The notes under the pieces: model-generated | The model's database searches: none | What the model was told of the DNA's origin: nothing | What the model saw: only the letters and a program-made list of their open reading frames with translations | Shown here: piece after piece, positions 10,501 through 22,500 of the stretch | Layout of the letters: each line of letters begins with the position of its first letter | How positions within the stretch are numbered: the first letter of the stretch is position 1 | Program-made: the position numbers and the translations under genes | Origin: Paragonimus westermani | Lineage: Eukaryota; Platyhelminthes; Trematoda; Plagiorchiida; Troglotrematidae | Reading direction: 5' to 3' | DNA: 64,000 bases | Assembly: GCA_008508345.1 (NCBI GenBank) | Contig: QNGE01003069.1 | Span: 30,830 to 94,829 of the forward strand

Positions 10501-13500
10501 CTGTGTTTGCAGCTTGAGAAACATTTGACATTTGACAGGTTTACTGAGAAACGCATAGTCGGAAATCGTTGATCTTTCAGCAATAGCACCGCTCTGTCAG
10601 TCTACTGGAAATATTTGAGCAGTACGCACTTCACGGGATTTAAACGCCTGTCTATAATCGGTTTTATACAATTTCATCAATACTTGGTTGCTTCTGATAT
10701 AGGCTGTTTTCTGTGACTAAACTGCCAGTATCACTACCTGCTAGTTTGGGACTGTATTACCAGCTGATGTTAACGAAACCACCTTATCTACTATGGTCTT
10801 AAACAACGGGGAGAAACTAATTTGCACTGTCTCTCTCAAACTTTTTGAAACTTATAAAACCTTATTCTCTTTAACTGATACACAACTTGCCGTCAGCCGA
10901 TAACGTGAATTAGCACGGCATGCAACAGGCTGTTGATTGACCCCTCACAACCAATATTTAAGGGACTAGTCGTCTGACTGAATAGAGCTTGCATAACATT
11001 GTCTTGAATATCTACCTGGATATCTTTGAGACAATGCTTATCCCACTGGAACTTATCACTTCGAGGCTAAGCGTCATGTAACATCTACCCTCTGTACTTC
11101 ACTCGATGGCTCATAAAATAAACTATAAACCTGTCACTTGTGCTACCTGTATCACAGTTATTCTGTTTCTGGTTGTATCATTGACAGTTGCTGAACGGAC
11201 TTCAAGAATTCCTTCTCAGTAACACCACTATTCACGTTTAACAACTTTATAATCGTCGCTAGGTGATTAAATGTTTTCCTTTGAGTTAGATGTCATAATC
11301 TCCACATTCAGATATACTTTTCGGTCGAACCCCATAGAAAAATAGCTCAGATCTCTGGTTTCCCTGTTGTTGGAGATTACCGGTTCTATATCCTCATCCT
11401 TCGAACACTACCTGAAATTTGACACTCAACATTGTCAGATTATCTTCGACCTCGGGTTGGACATAGCCAAATTATTACGCCTGAAAATTCAGTTAAGTAG
11501 ACTGGCATACCTGGGTGCAACTCCAAGTTCAAAACTTGGATGCATAACTTGCAACGTTCAAAGCTCCACTCAGTAATAATTAAATAACCGCCAAACAGTT
11601 TCAAAAACGTCGGTCATTCTAGAGATGGTAGTATCTCTTACAGGTGATGTGAATTACCATGATCAATATCACTATGGTGCAAACTGTAATCGTTGATGGT
11701 TGACTTCTACTAGATTTCACCCTAAGATAAAAAACTCTCCTCATAGTGTGACCTGGTTAATAATAATTCGCATCCAAAGACAATTGTGGTTTTGTTTTTG
11801 CGGTCAGCTGGAGTAGTGCCTGATATTCAGAATGTTTGTAGTTTGACTCACTGATGATTCAGTACATTATCTTTCTATAGGCTCGTGATAAACGATTTAA
11901 ATCACTAACTACAATGGGCACTAGCCTGCTACTTCTACAGGAATGTCTCGTATAAATTTCACGAGACATAAACGCCAAATATGTTTGTTATCAAAAGCGG
12001 TCTACTCTGTCGACTGACGAAGACATTACATGTCACTGAAAAGACTGAAGAATGACTGTTTTTAACTAACTCTATAACACAAATAGAATGACCAACCAGA
12101 CGACGTAGAAGTCTAGATTCATTTCACTAGCACGATGGGTATAGTCCAGTGGAAACCCGTTTTGTGACAGTTATGGTTGGAATCATGTATGACCTTCTTT
12201 TTTCCGGTGCTCAAGCTCTAATCAACACGGCACGAGCGATTCATTTCTGATTTTGACTGGACAAACTGGCCACGCAGAGAAGGGACTAACAGTTTACTTG
12301 CTGCCTCCGAAATATCAGTCCACTTGGATTTTACTCGTATATGTTGGGGCGTTCAAAGCAACGAGTATTCTGAAATTCGTTGGTAACTGTCCCGTTTATT
12401 GTGGAATGTGCCTTTAAATGGAGTCAAATGTTTCAGCATATATGCACAATAACGACTATCATAACAATCCGACTTTTAGTGAGATTGATAGACAGAAACG
12501 TCAGCTTAATTGTTTTTTATTCTTTTTATAAGCTAAGCCCAACTAGAGCAAACTCAGTTGTAGAATGTAGAACTCGGTTGCAGTCAAATCAGATAAGGAT
12601 ATCACATATAATTACGAGACGTTTTCCTTACCAGATGAGCCATTTAACCATGCAAGCAGTTCAGGGATGTCACATATTCTCCCGAACACTCACACATTCA
12701 ACTGCATCACATGAAAACCATCACATTTTCAGAGAGATGGAATGTCCAGATAGCAGATCACCAGCGGTTTCAGCCAAAATTTTCTAACACCAACGTTTAG
12801 CAGTGAACCTAAGTTACTGAACGATAGTATGATTAATATATCAGCTAAGAGGAGACTCGGTCGTTGAATATGAGGACATGGGTTGAAATAACACGCCATT
12901 TGGAAAAGTTAGTCGCAAAATTCACAAACATTGGTTTCAGCTCACTTATCGCACTTTGATGATGGTCTATCAACAGAACGATATACCTTTTAAAGGTTCG
13001 AAGTTGACGAAAATGCACTACGCATTCAGGTTAGATCATCGGTTTATAACAATATATTTATTAAAAACGGTAGCTAAGTTTAAGAAACCATGTTTACTTA
13101 GAAAAGAACGGTGAATTTCCACAACAGTTTATGCAAAATTGTGGTCATTGTTTGTCGAAAGATTCTCTGCTTCTGTTTTATAGAACCAGTCAGATGGTAA
13201 CTAATTAGCTGTTGATAACACAGATGCTTATGCTGATTGCGTTGTCAATTTATTGTTGAAGTAATCAGAGGATGCAGCCCCATCTTCTGTAAAGGTGCGC
13301 AGATTCCCAGAGGAGTTCTATTTTTTGCAGTGCTGTTGACATCTTTTGGGACTGGGCGATATTGAACGACCAATCGATAGCGTTGTGAACTTAAAGATTT
13401 GCACCTTATAAGGAAAGTGGTAGGGAACAAACTGCGCAAAGAGGGGGAAGCAAATGTCACAAATAAGTTCAATAGCTTTATTCCATAACTTAATAATGCG

Positions 13501-13884
13501 CGAGAAGTAAAATGAACAATTTATACGGAATTGAAGCGTGAGATTCACGAACTAGCGTGCCAAAGAAGACGTAGAGTGAAACATCTCTGACTGTTACGAT
13601 TAGTTTACTGCCTACTGGTTAATCACCGGGTATGTAGCAAGGGCACTTTCCAAAATTTGCAAACACGCTGTAGACCCTAACTGGTTAGTAGATAATGAGT
13701 TAGGCGGGTGATCATATCAAAAGCATGCTTGTGCAGTTGTTACGTTTAGTGTCGAGCAGTTTATCATCCTTCTTTTCAGGAATAGAAAATTTATTCACTA
13801 AACCTATCCTGACAGAAAATTCGAAATTCGAAACTGAATTAGCAAAGGTCCCCTTGACTTCGAAACTCAGCAGGTGACGCTTTT
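7576..13884. other. no gene recognised
   Basis: Six kilobases without a supportable gene. A short TA-rich microsatellite sits at about 7967-7986. A small hairpin with 9-bp perfect arms (ATGTCTCGT / ACGAGACAT) is at 11943-11969. The 135-codon frame at 12380-12787 has no recognisable domain and its composition looks random. Confidence 0.5.
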
Positions 13885-13960
13885 GGGTATGCCATTTCTG
13901 TCGCTGGTTCAAATCCTGGCAAAACCCAGATTTTCGGCTGTTGCAGCAGTCTCTAAACCG
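13885..13960 (+). repeat. tRNA-derived SINE, body fragment
   Basis: Contains a B-box-like GGTTCAAATCC (13906-13916) preceded by TATGCCATTTCTGTCGCT and followed by ACCCAGATTTTCGGCT. The same order (TATGCTGTTTCTACTGTT, GGTTCGAAGCC, ACCCTGAATTTTCACGCTC) is seen in the fuller copy at 29415-29560. Only the middle is recognisable here; A box and tail are lost. Confidence 0.5.
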
Positions 13961-14169
13961 GTAGCCGGGCACTAGGAAATGTTCATATCGGTATGAGTAT
14001 TCTGCTGCTCAAGGTTTCTTGACACGTTACTTTGGTAAAATCTTTGAACACCTTCAACTTCAGGAGATTGGGAATAAAACAACGTTGTGAGAAAAGTGTG
14101 ACGTTACATTTTAATCCCGTAGAATTTGGTGATTTTCTGTCAACGCTAAGTTAGAATTAATCCGTTGGT

Positions 14170-14540
14170 TTGAAGAAATTAGTGTTGCTAGCACATGAAG
14201 TGCCCGCTTCTGTGGCTTCCTTTTGTGTACAGTCTCACGTGTTCCTGTGGAACTAGTTACGTGGGTCGCACGACCAGGCACTTATCTGAACATATCCGTG
14301 AGCACCATCTAGCCTAGATCAGTACTGGAATAACCAAGGCAGTTACTAGCACAACTGTTGCACGCTTCGTTCATACACATCACACTATCAACCTGGCCTC
14401 CTCTTTTCGTTCCATATACCGAATCAGTGGTGTTTAATCAAAAGCCGTCAGATGCTGAAGTTTGGCCATAGCTGAAGCGGCTGGAATTCGACCGAATAAT
14501 CCACCCTTCTGCCCATGGAAGCGCTCTGTTCAGCGTTCAG
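14170..14540 (+). mobile_element. Penelope-like element 3' fragment (GIY-YIG endonuclease)
   Basis: Frame at 14219-14314 reads PFVYSLTCSCGTSYVGRTTR, then HLSEHIREHHLA and a stop. This is the GIY-YIG nuclease core: the YSLTC strand, the TSYVGRTTR segment with its catalytic Arg region, and the IREH helix. Downstream, in shifted frames, RFVHTHHTINLAS and AEAAGIRPNNPPFCPWK (about 14471-14521) match the C-terminal end of PLE proteins, which reads approximately 'AEA..IR...P.LC.QK'. The reverse transcriptase that normally precedes the nuclease is not visible upstream, so this is a 5'-truncated remnant. Known of the family: the nuclease nicks the target to prime reverse transcription. Confidence 0.75.
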
Positions 14541-16800
14541 TTTGCCGTGGCTAACCACCCAGTGTCATAATTGTGACCTAATCGTATCAGAAACTTGTCT
14601 CTCTGTGTGTCTACGACGTGTCTGACCTCACTTGAAATTGCTACTCGTTTTCGTTCGCTTCGCCCTGAAAAACCTGTTTCGTATAAACGTCGTGTAATCG
14701 GCCTAATAGTGATTAAAAGAAAAGTAGCTGTTCGCTTTTTTCTGATAACGCGCTGGAGATTTTTAACCACTTTTACGGACGACTGTGCATACAGAAGCAT
14801 ATGAATATACAATCCTGTCTTTGCGTCCAATTGCCCGAAGGGATGCCACCTTCTACCATGAAGCGATGCACGACATGTGCTTGTGATTGAATGTAAGAAA
14901 TGAACACTGGGTGATGGTCATTTATTTTGATGTCTGCACACGTAGATACATACGTACATATATACATATATAAAACGCTATCCCTGACGACTTTTGTGAA
15001 GTGTCTGGATCAAAGTCCGTTAGCTAAACTATCATGCGTGAAGCGGCTCACCATCCTGATTGGTGTCCGGGGTTCAATACACTGGATAGCAACAACCGCT
15101 ACGGGATTTCCAGTGAGAATAACCTCTTTTTACTGTAAATGAAATTTAACCTTCGTTAGAGGAAAGGTGGAACGAGATGCTTGTACAGTCCAAACCCATG
15201 TTCGTAGCTGCAACACACATTACCACAAACGGAAACTGCAGTACACACAATAGTTATGAAAAGACAGAAGTTGTCTCACAACAGTTCGGAAAGATGTGTT
15301 GGTATAGGGTTCCATCAAACTAAATCCGAACGCTTTCAATGAATTCAGCCAATCTTCGCAATCAAATTATTTCTGGGTCCATGGTAAAGATGATCGCTGA
15401 GATAGATGTTGTCAGAAATACGGTGAAATAGATAGCAGTCTTTGAAATAACTAAATGTGCTTGCCTACGATCTACTTACGTGAATCCTTTACGACAGTGT
15501 AACACTCAGAAAAAAGTTGAAATGAAAATGAATTTATATGAATTAATTAAATTTACAGCGTGGCTGTAGTCAAGCTGTCGTCATTTCCGGTCGATGGTTT
15601 TAATCTTAGACATTCATTCACAGCGCGGTCACATGGAGGCCTGCAGTAAGTTAGATGAATGTTTCTAGTTATTGCATCTAGCCAACGGTAGGCATATGCG
15701 AGAGAAATTGGTGAAAAGTACATAACCCAGGGGTTTATTTTCGAGTACAAACACCAAATCGCAATGAGAAACGTTATAAAAAGTGCAAATTATGGAACAA
15801 TACTGATGTAATGGGGTTCTGGCAAAGATGTATCATAGTAAAGAGGACAGCTGCGGTATGATGTTCCCTGAATCTAGTTAAACAGGTTGTTATTCTGTAC
15901 AAATGCAGAGAACTGGATCAGACGGTGATTGTTAAATAACAGCGCGAACTTTTGTAATAAATTCAAGTTTGAGGATTCATTGGAAAGGCCATATCTCACT
16001 TATGGTGCAAGGTGCAGTAAAGCCATGTCAAACCAAATTTACAATGCTTCCTGGATAACGACAATGACCTATGCCACAGAAACCACCTCTGTCCCCTGAA
16101 GCAAATGACGTCTGACCTACCGCTGATCACAATCTAGATATTCCACAAAAGCTACTATGCTGCATTGTGTTTAAACGTTTTAACGTGGTTAATATTTCGT
16201 AACAGGGGCAGAGCAGTAGTAACATCTCTGGCACAAAAGGTTAATAGCCGTCGATGTTTCGAAGTTGATAAAATTGATGTCTTCAAACAGGAACAAAAGT
16301 GTTAGTTCATTCAACGATAACGTAACTGTTAGCATCGGAATTCATTAATATTATAACGCCAGTTGGGTAATAAAATTTTTATCTTTCCATTTGCTCCTTA
16401 AAACCCACTTCAAACTGGAGCCGTCTGTTGCATTGACGATTCTCTCATAACACAGTTTGCGAGTTAAACGTCAAACAGACACTTAGTCAATGCTTTTCAA
16501 ACCTAAACGTTTTGATCTACTAACAATTGTGCACTGCTGTACATTCAATACTATTGTACTGCCAAACGACGCACAATTTGATTCATTACTGGGCGTTCAA
16601 ATGTCCAGTTCAAAGAGTGTCTGCTCGACTTAGTTTGTTGAGCATATACATTTATCGAAAGCACTGATGCCCTCTAAGTAATAAACAGAACACGATCCAC
16701 CAAACGGATTTTCTGTTTCTACACCGTTCGCACCTTCAGCCCTCTCTTGTTCAAACGAGGTAGTGTCAGAGGGGAAGTCTATAACCTGTGTTAAGAATCA
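14541..16800. other. no gene recognised
   Basis: Possible PLE 3' trailer just after 14540, then a short TA/CA-rich microsatellite near 14945-14972. Nothing else I can support. Confidence 0.45.
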
Positions 16801-16801
16801 G

Positions 16802-16967
16802 ATGTCCCATGTGGATCAATAACGATCACAGAATCACATTCCATGGATCCAATCTTGTGGCTAGTAAGGCAACAAGAGATGAAGTCGCAAATAAACTGCA
16901 GAAGCATGGCTGTGTTATGGAGCTGTTGAAGACAGTCAAGACTCGCATGCTATTGGAAGGACCAAAG
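16802..16967 (+). CDS. candidate internal exon, unknown protein
   Basis: A 166-base open stretch bounded by an AG (16800-16801) and by AAAG|GCAAGT (16964-16973), which fits the GC-type splice-donor consensus. The frame contains SNLVASKATRDEVANKLQKH and then MELLKTVKTRMLLEGPK. It is rich in Lys, Leu and Glu with an amphipathic pattern, unlike the Cys/Ser/Arg-rich random frames around it. The polypyrimidine tract before the AG is poor. I do not recognise the protein. It could be chance; no neighbouring exon was found in the flanking kilobases. Confidence 0.25.
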
Positions 16968-16974
16968 GCAAGTT

Positions 16975-19439
16975 AATTTCTTGAATGCTGGATGGATTTC
17001 TAATTATGTTAGTAAGTGTTATCCTACCATCAGTTGTTTTATCAATCTTTCTCGATTTTTTAGTTTATTGTTTGACGCACACAGGCAGTGTTGGTTCTGG
17101 ACGGAGTTAATGTGCAGGAGTACTAAGCAGCTGCTAATTTTATAAATGGTATGGTGACAAAGCGGTGGCCTGTGGACTCGAACTCCAGACTGCCTGTCTG
17201 CAAGTCATCCCATGTAGAGATATGAATGTACCCAGTTCTTATCTTACTCCATAAGAGATCATCATTTTGGTGATGAACCCCGAACTGCCTGTGTTTGCAT
17301 CGCCCAATCTAATTTTATGCGTCTTTGTTATGTTAAGTGCTAATCACTAACAGTTATTTAACGCATACAAATTCCACCGGGTCGTAAAGTACACATTTTT
17401 GTTAAGTGTTAGTTCAGTAGGTGCAGAGCCAATTCGATCCGATAAAACCTTCCTTGTGCTACTCTATCACGTCAGAACCAAACGATTTGCTGCTATTGTG
17501 ATTGGGAGATTATAGCCGTAGTTCAGTGTACATTTCTCCGAATTCTTACTATTTACAGTGCTACATAAATCCAGTGCACTGCAGTCCAGTCTGAACTACA
17601 ATAAACAGTACGAACGGCATGATCAACGGTAAAACTCAGGGCTTATAATTGAAAAATAAATCCATATACTTTGAAGTTCCCACCAGCTTTCGTACCATTC
17701 ACGACTGTTGGCGTTCTCCAAGAGATCTCTTCCAATACAGACGTTACTATAGGTACTAGTTTCTGTGATCCGCTGCCTAAATCAGCAACCCTTGCATGAA
17801 CTATGCTTCTGATAGGCCATATCCATCATACCGTTAGTAAACCATCCCAGTAATCCCAACCTACCTGAATTTTGTCCCTTTGGAAACAGACTAACGATTA
17901 TCTAATCTGTAAACAAGGTAATTTTAAGACGTTACACAAATAAGTTCGCCGCCCATTCAGTCAACGGGGATCGTAATATTATTCCCACCGAATTATCTTA
18001 ACACAATTTTATGGATAAAAGAATGCACTGAGTATTAACTTGCCCTATTTTTTAATAAGCAACACGATCCGATTGGCTGAACACTTTTAATGGAAGTGTC
18101 TTTTAGTTCATATATGCCTGTAAAAACTTTGAAGAAAAATAGTCATTGAACCTTACAGTTCCTTCTTCTTTCTGATGTCTGGACAATAATTTTCCACCAA
18201 CAAAGTGAAAATATGCTTTGTGGGTGGCAACATTGCGTTTATTAATTTAATCAGACAACGCCATCTTATATTAGGCATTATGCTGTAAACTGTGGACCAC
18301 TTGCCTCCGTGATGACTGTATGAATCGCCAGAAATTTAATGGCTGAAACTGTCACATTTGTGTGTTGATATCAAAAAACAATTTGTTTGGCAGTTTACAT
18401 TTCCGGTGCACCTGTTACCACGACCAAACCTTAGGTTTGGTGCACACACGGTGCCACTGTCAGAGGCTTATAGATCATTTGCAATCGGATCGTATCCTCA
18501 AAACAAACATATGCAGTAGCTTGATTGTTGTTTAATTCGGCTTTCACCTCGTTACGTTACGAATTGCCGATTTCACTCGTTGAGGGGCGTCGGCTTATTT
18601 TATTGCTTGTTCTCTTGTTCCTTCTTTACGCTGAAGATTTTGGCTGCTTCTACGTTGTTTTAACAGTGGTTTGAACGTACGACCCGCTAAACTTTTAAAG
18701 TTAGACTTGTGAATTTATAAGTAAAACAACTTCAATTCCTCTGGGGTTATTCGTAAGCTGTGCGTACACTTTTCTTATTTCACATCGGTTGTTCTTTTTT
18801 CCTACTGTAGTAAGTTGAAAAGTATTGAGTAGGTCTTCGAATTTTCTCTCTGGATTTCACGTTTATCGCCGCCAACCCATGGGTCCACATATGGCCAGAC
18901 CACCCTGGTGCTTGCAATAAATCCACAACAATGGTCTTTCAAATCGTTCGCACCCATTCATCTTTGGTTTATTCACCTGTACACTATAATCATTCGTTGA
19001 ACAGTTTCTATACGTAGGCATAAAATGTAATAGTCCTGTCACATCGTGATAACTTCACTTTTGAATGGTGAAAGGTCTTTACGTAAGTTCTCTGGTTCTG
19101 GTAAACAACTTTTTATTCAAACGGGTAAATGGCATTTTAATTTAGTGAGTGTTTGGTTGCTTTCTTGAACCGTTCAGGTGAAAAAGTTGGACTTTGAACT
19201 TTTGATAGATGAAACAATAGCTTGTTTTGGTGTAAACATGCTGAAAATTCTTATATGAGTTACGGTGTCCGGTAATATTTTGCATCAGTTTAGTGCTACC
19301 TTGATAACTCGATGTGAGTTACAACGATACTCTTTTGACCATTCGGTAGTTATCATTGTAGGGCTGTCTGCTGATGGGGACTGAAAGTAAACTCGCGATT
19401 TAAGCTTCCTTCCTTAATGGATCACACAACAGAAGTGAT
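16975..19439. other. no gene recognised
   Basis: No supportable gene. Two related short blocks, around 17164-17203 and 17270-17305, share CTGCCTGT preceded by CGAAC-type sequence. They look like a decayed tRNA-like repeat but are too short to name. Confidence 0.45.
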
Positions 19440-19575
19440 TAGTCTACTAATTGCACTACTGACGAGCTCTAATGAGAGCGAAACTCGAGTCTAGTGCTTC
19501 TTTTCGAAATAGGCTGACTGCAAAGTCTATCTGAATGCGGAGGCTGTGATCAAATGTGAGTGATAGTCAACTTGA
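19440..19575 (+). repeat. short hammerhead-bearing repeat, intact core
   Basis: Second member of the family seen at 7440-7575. It carries the ribozyme at 19453-19497, then a T-rich spacer, GGCTGACTG and a block ending GTGAGT near 19560. No ORF, A/B box or poly(A) is evident. Similarity between members falls off upstream of the ribozyme, so the 5' boundary may lie near the ribozyme itself, as expected if self-cleavage defines the 5' end of the RNA (inference). Confidence 0.65.
19453..19497 (+). ncRNA. type I hammerhead ribozyme
   Basis: All hammerhead core positions are present in order. Helix I 5' strand GCACTA is 19453-19458; core CTGACGA (CUGANGA) is 19459-19465; helix II GCTCT/AGAGC with loop AATG is 19466-19479; core GAA is 19480-19482; helix III ACTCGAGT is 19483-19490; the cleavage-site C is 19491; helix I 3' strand TAGTGC is 19492-19497. 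Helix I pairs over 6 of 6 and helix II over 5 of 5. Helix III is only two pairs if closed on itself, but is an 8-base palindrome, as described for dimer-active hammerheads of Penelope-like elements. Predicted cleavage is after 19491. The distance and perfect pairing make chance unlikely. Confidence 0.85.
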
Positions 19576-22500
19576 AAATAAATCAAATCCCCGACTACCC
19601 ATCAGTAATTGTTTGAATGGTTGGAAACACCAAATGTATCTGCATCTAAATGACGGCCGTTTTAAAAGTGGGGCATGAACGTTTGTCAAAAGTAAAGTGT
19701 TATTCTCTCCATCCAGAAAAATTACTTCGTAATAAGGCGACCTTAATAATTGTAGCATATTTTGCCACAGAGCCGTACGAACTATTGTTATGCAACGCGT
19801 CTAGCAGTGTGCACTTTTACACCGGTCCTTTGTGAGGCTCAAGGGACCTCCTGAATTTGAAGTGGAAAATTTCATTTTAGAGAATATGTTGCATTTCGTT
19901 TTACTTAGTTTAGAAAAACATTCCACCTGACCTACAAGGATGTCTAGTACACGATTCTACCTTGAGTTCCTATGTTAGGAAAATCAGGCGTACATATTAG
20001 ATGTTGTGAAATGGACTTCAACAAATTGGATAAGAAATAAAGCTTGCGGGTAGTATGGTCGTTAGTTCTATCCGCATAGTCTTTTTAACTTCAAACATGA
20101 AAATGCTTCCTGAAATTTTTTTATCAAGTAAACCATTCCTGCTTTTGATGGCTAGTTAGATCATGACTAAGATACTTTCATTCACCGTGTTAATTTGATA
20201 TTTGTATGAATAGCTAGTGCACTGAAGGCAAGCAAAGAAATCTTCGTCTGAGTTAATGTATGGACGCGTTCCACGCCTGCCAACTTTGTGAATGGTATGA
20301 TAACTAGATGACAAAAGGATGCCCACCAAGTGTGTCAACATCATCCGGAACGGTACGCAAAACGACGAGACAACGAAGAGGGCCGGAACAACGTCTTCTT
20401 CTGCAGCTGGTACAGTCTTTGGGAGAAGAGGATTGTAGTGTGAATGAACAGTCACACTATACCACTCATACCACCACTCATTGTTCACATGCAGGTATAT
20501 GCTTGGGTATTGAGTTAACCGGAGCAAGATAAAAGAAACACCAGAGTACGCTCTGACAAGAAATGGTGCTTTCCATAGAGAAAAATGGCACCGTAAAATC
20601 TGACATTTCTGGATCAGTGGCGCGTTGATGGGTGTTTTTGTTGCGGTGTTGAATCGTGTATTCCTTGTGGTGATTTTCAGAATAAACAATGTCTGTACCA
20701 TCCGCGTTCACGACTCACAACGCTGGCTGTATATTATTATAATTCGCTTTAGTGGTACGTGCATCAACCATTTTGGGGATTTAACTGATTTCCGTTGTTT
20801 CGAACCATTCAACTTTTCGGAAGAACTGTACTGCGTATGGGTGTCCTAAAGTGATCCATCCGTAGCCTGTTCGGTAGCCAACTGCACTCCATTTCCAGAA
20901 TACGGTATGTATGTTGAAACTGTTGAGGCTGTCTACGTATCCTCAATGGTAAATTATCCAGCAGTATTGTAACAGTATAAATCTGTTTAATTTTGTTATT
21001 TTAGATCGCTAGCTTATCAACAGATGTTCTTCCAAATCTCCTTGAAAGAACACTACCTATGTAAAGGTTTCAAAAATACTCACAATACTTACATTCAGAC
21101 GCTTCAATAATTTCTTCACTTAGTGAAATGAAAATTCAGTTCCACCGGCAACCTTCATCTGTGCCTTATCGCTTTCAAATTTTCGGGACATACTACTAAA
21201 ATCTGAACGAAATGTGATGACATGTTGAAATTGTGCTTTTACCGCACACAAACTGTCTACCATCAACTTGACCTTGGCTGACCACGAGGACTGAGTAAGG
21301 TGGGCGTAAGGATGAAAGTAAACGACTTAGATGCAGAAAAGCCCAACAGTATTTTAGGTACGGAATAAGGATGAGTTGTGACTGACATTGGTTGCACGGT
21401 AACATTCTTGAGTGCTTGTGGTGGTGTGCTTTTTATATTTTATATTTTGTTCAACGTAACTTACGTGTCTGCTAGTAAAAACATGTACATTCAGCAACCC
21501 ACTTGAATTTAGCTGGAAGTAATATCACAGTAACAAATGAGTGGTTTTTTACTTAACATGTGTGAACAATACATGGAATAACTGCAGTTTCCATTCTGGC
21601 CCATCAGTAAAAACAGATTCTCATTGGTAGAAGAAATGCGGACTTGTTTTGCCTTCTAAATCCTCTTAGTTGTACAGCCATTTTGCTCAATCTATTTTGA
21701 ATACAGACGGGTGGTTTGACAGATTCGGCAATTTAAGTAAGAGCCTATTACGAGTCCGACAAACAAATTTCTGACCTCTCATTGCAACTTCCTGAATCAC
21801 CGGGTAAAGGCTGGGACATGCTGAATCTATCTCGGCTTCCAGCCCAGCCGCGGCTCACATGTTTCACATTTAGTTCTCTAAATTACCAAAGTTGTCAGTG
21901 TTAATTTTTAATGTCTAACAGGTAAATACGCGAAACTGAAGTTGGCGAATCTCAGAGTTACCTGCTGGAGAAAGTTTAGTTCGGAAATCAATCTCATGCA
22001 TCATTGGATGGAATTTATATTGAACACCGAGAAGAAGGGGTAACCGAGCTCAGATGTGAAGTATTCTAACTAGGGTTTTTCTCCATCATTTAAATTGTCT
22101 GTTTGGGAATACGTAATATCATCACGGAAATTTTCCGCAGGCGTGCGAATTTTTAACGGTTGTCTCTGAAATTTGTCAAAGGTTGATACTCGAGATTTTT
22201 AGTGGGCTTTGGTGATTCTATGTAATCTAGCTAGTTTTGTTTCTGAAAAACTTTCAATTAAGAAGCAGCTCAAAGTTGGGAACAGACATATCTAATTTAA
22301 AAAAACATGAGCCTACTTTCAATACGTCAGAAAGCTTACAGCTATGCATTCTAACCTACAACAAATCTACCCGTCTAGTCAATTCTCGCGAACCCGACTG
22401 ACACCCGACAAAATGTGTGATGATGAAGTTATAACGAGCTCCAACTGAAACAATTTGCAGTGGTCGCAAAAATTAATGGGTAAAAGTCGCTAAGGATCGT

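Noticed and set aside
12013..12050. CTGACGA followed by a GACAT/ATGTC stem and GAAA: hammerhead-like
   Set aside because: Three extra bases separate helix II from GAA, the base at the cleavage position would be G, and no helix I pairing is found.
12380..12787. 135-codon plus frame
   Set aside because: Sequence looks random (Thr/Ile/Arg/His scatter) with no recognisable motif.
20156..20701. Longest reading frame in the window (minus, 181 codons)
   Set aside because: No domain, no biased composition and no splice context; one frame of this size is expected by chance in 64 kb searched in six frames.
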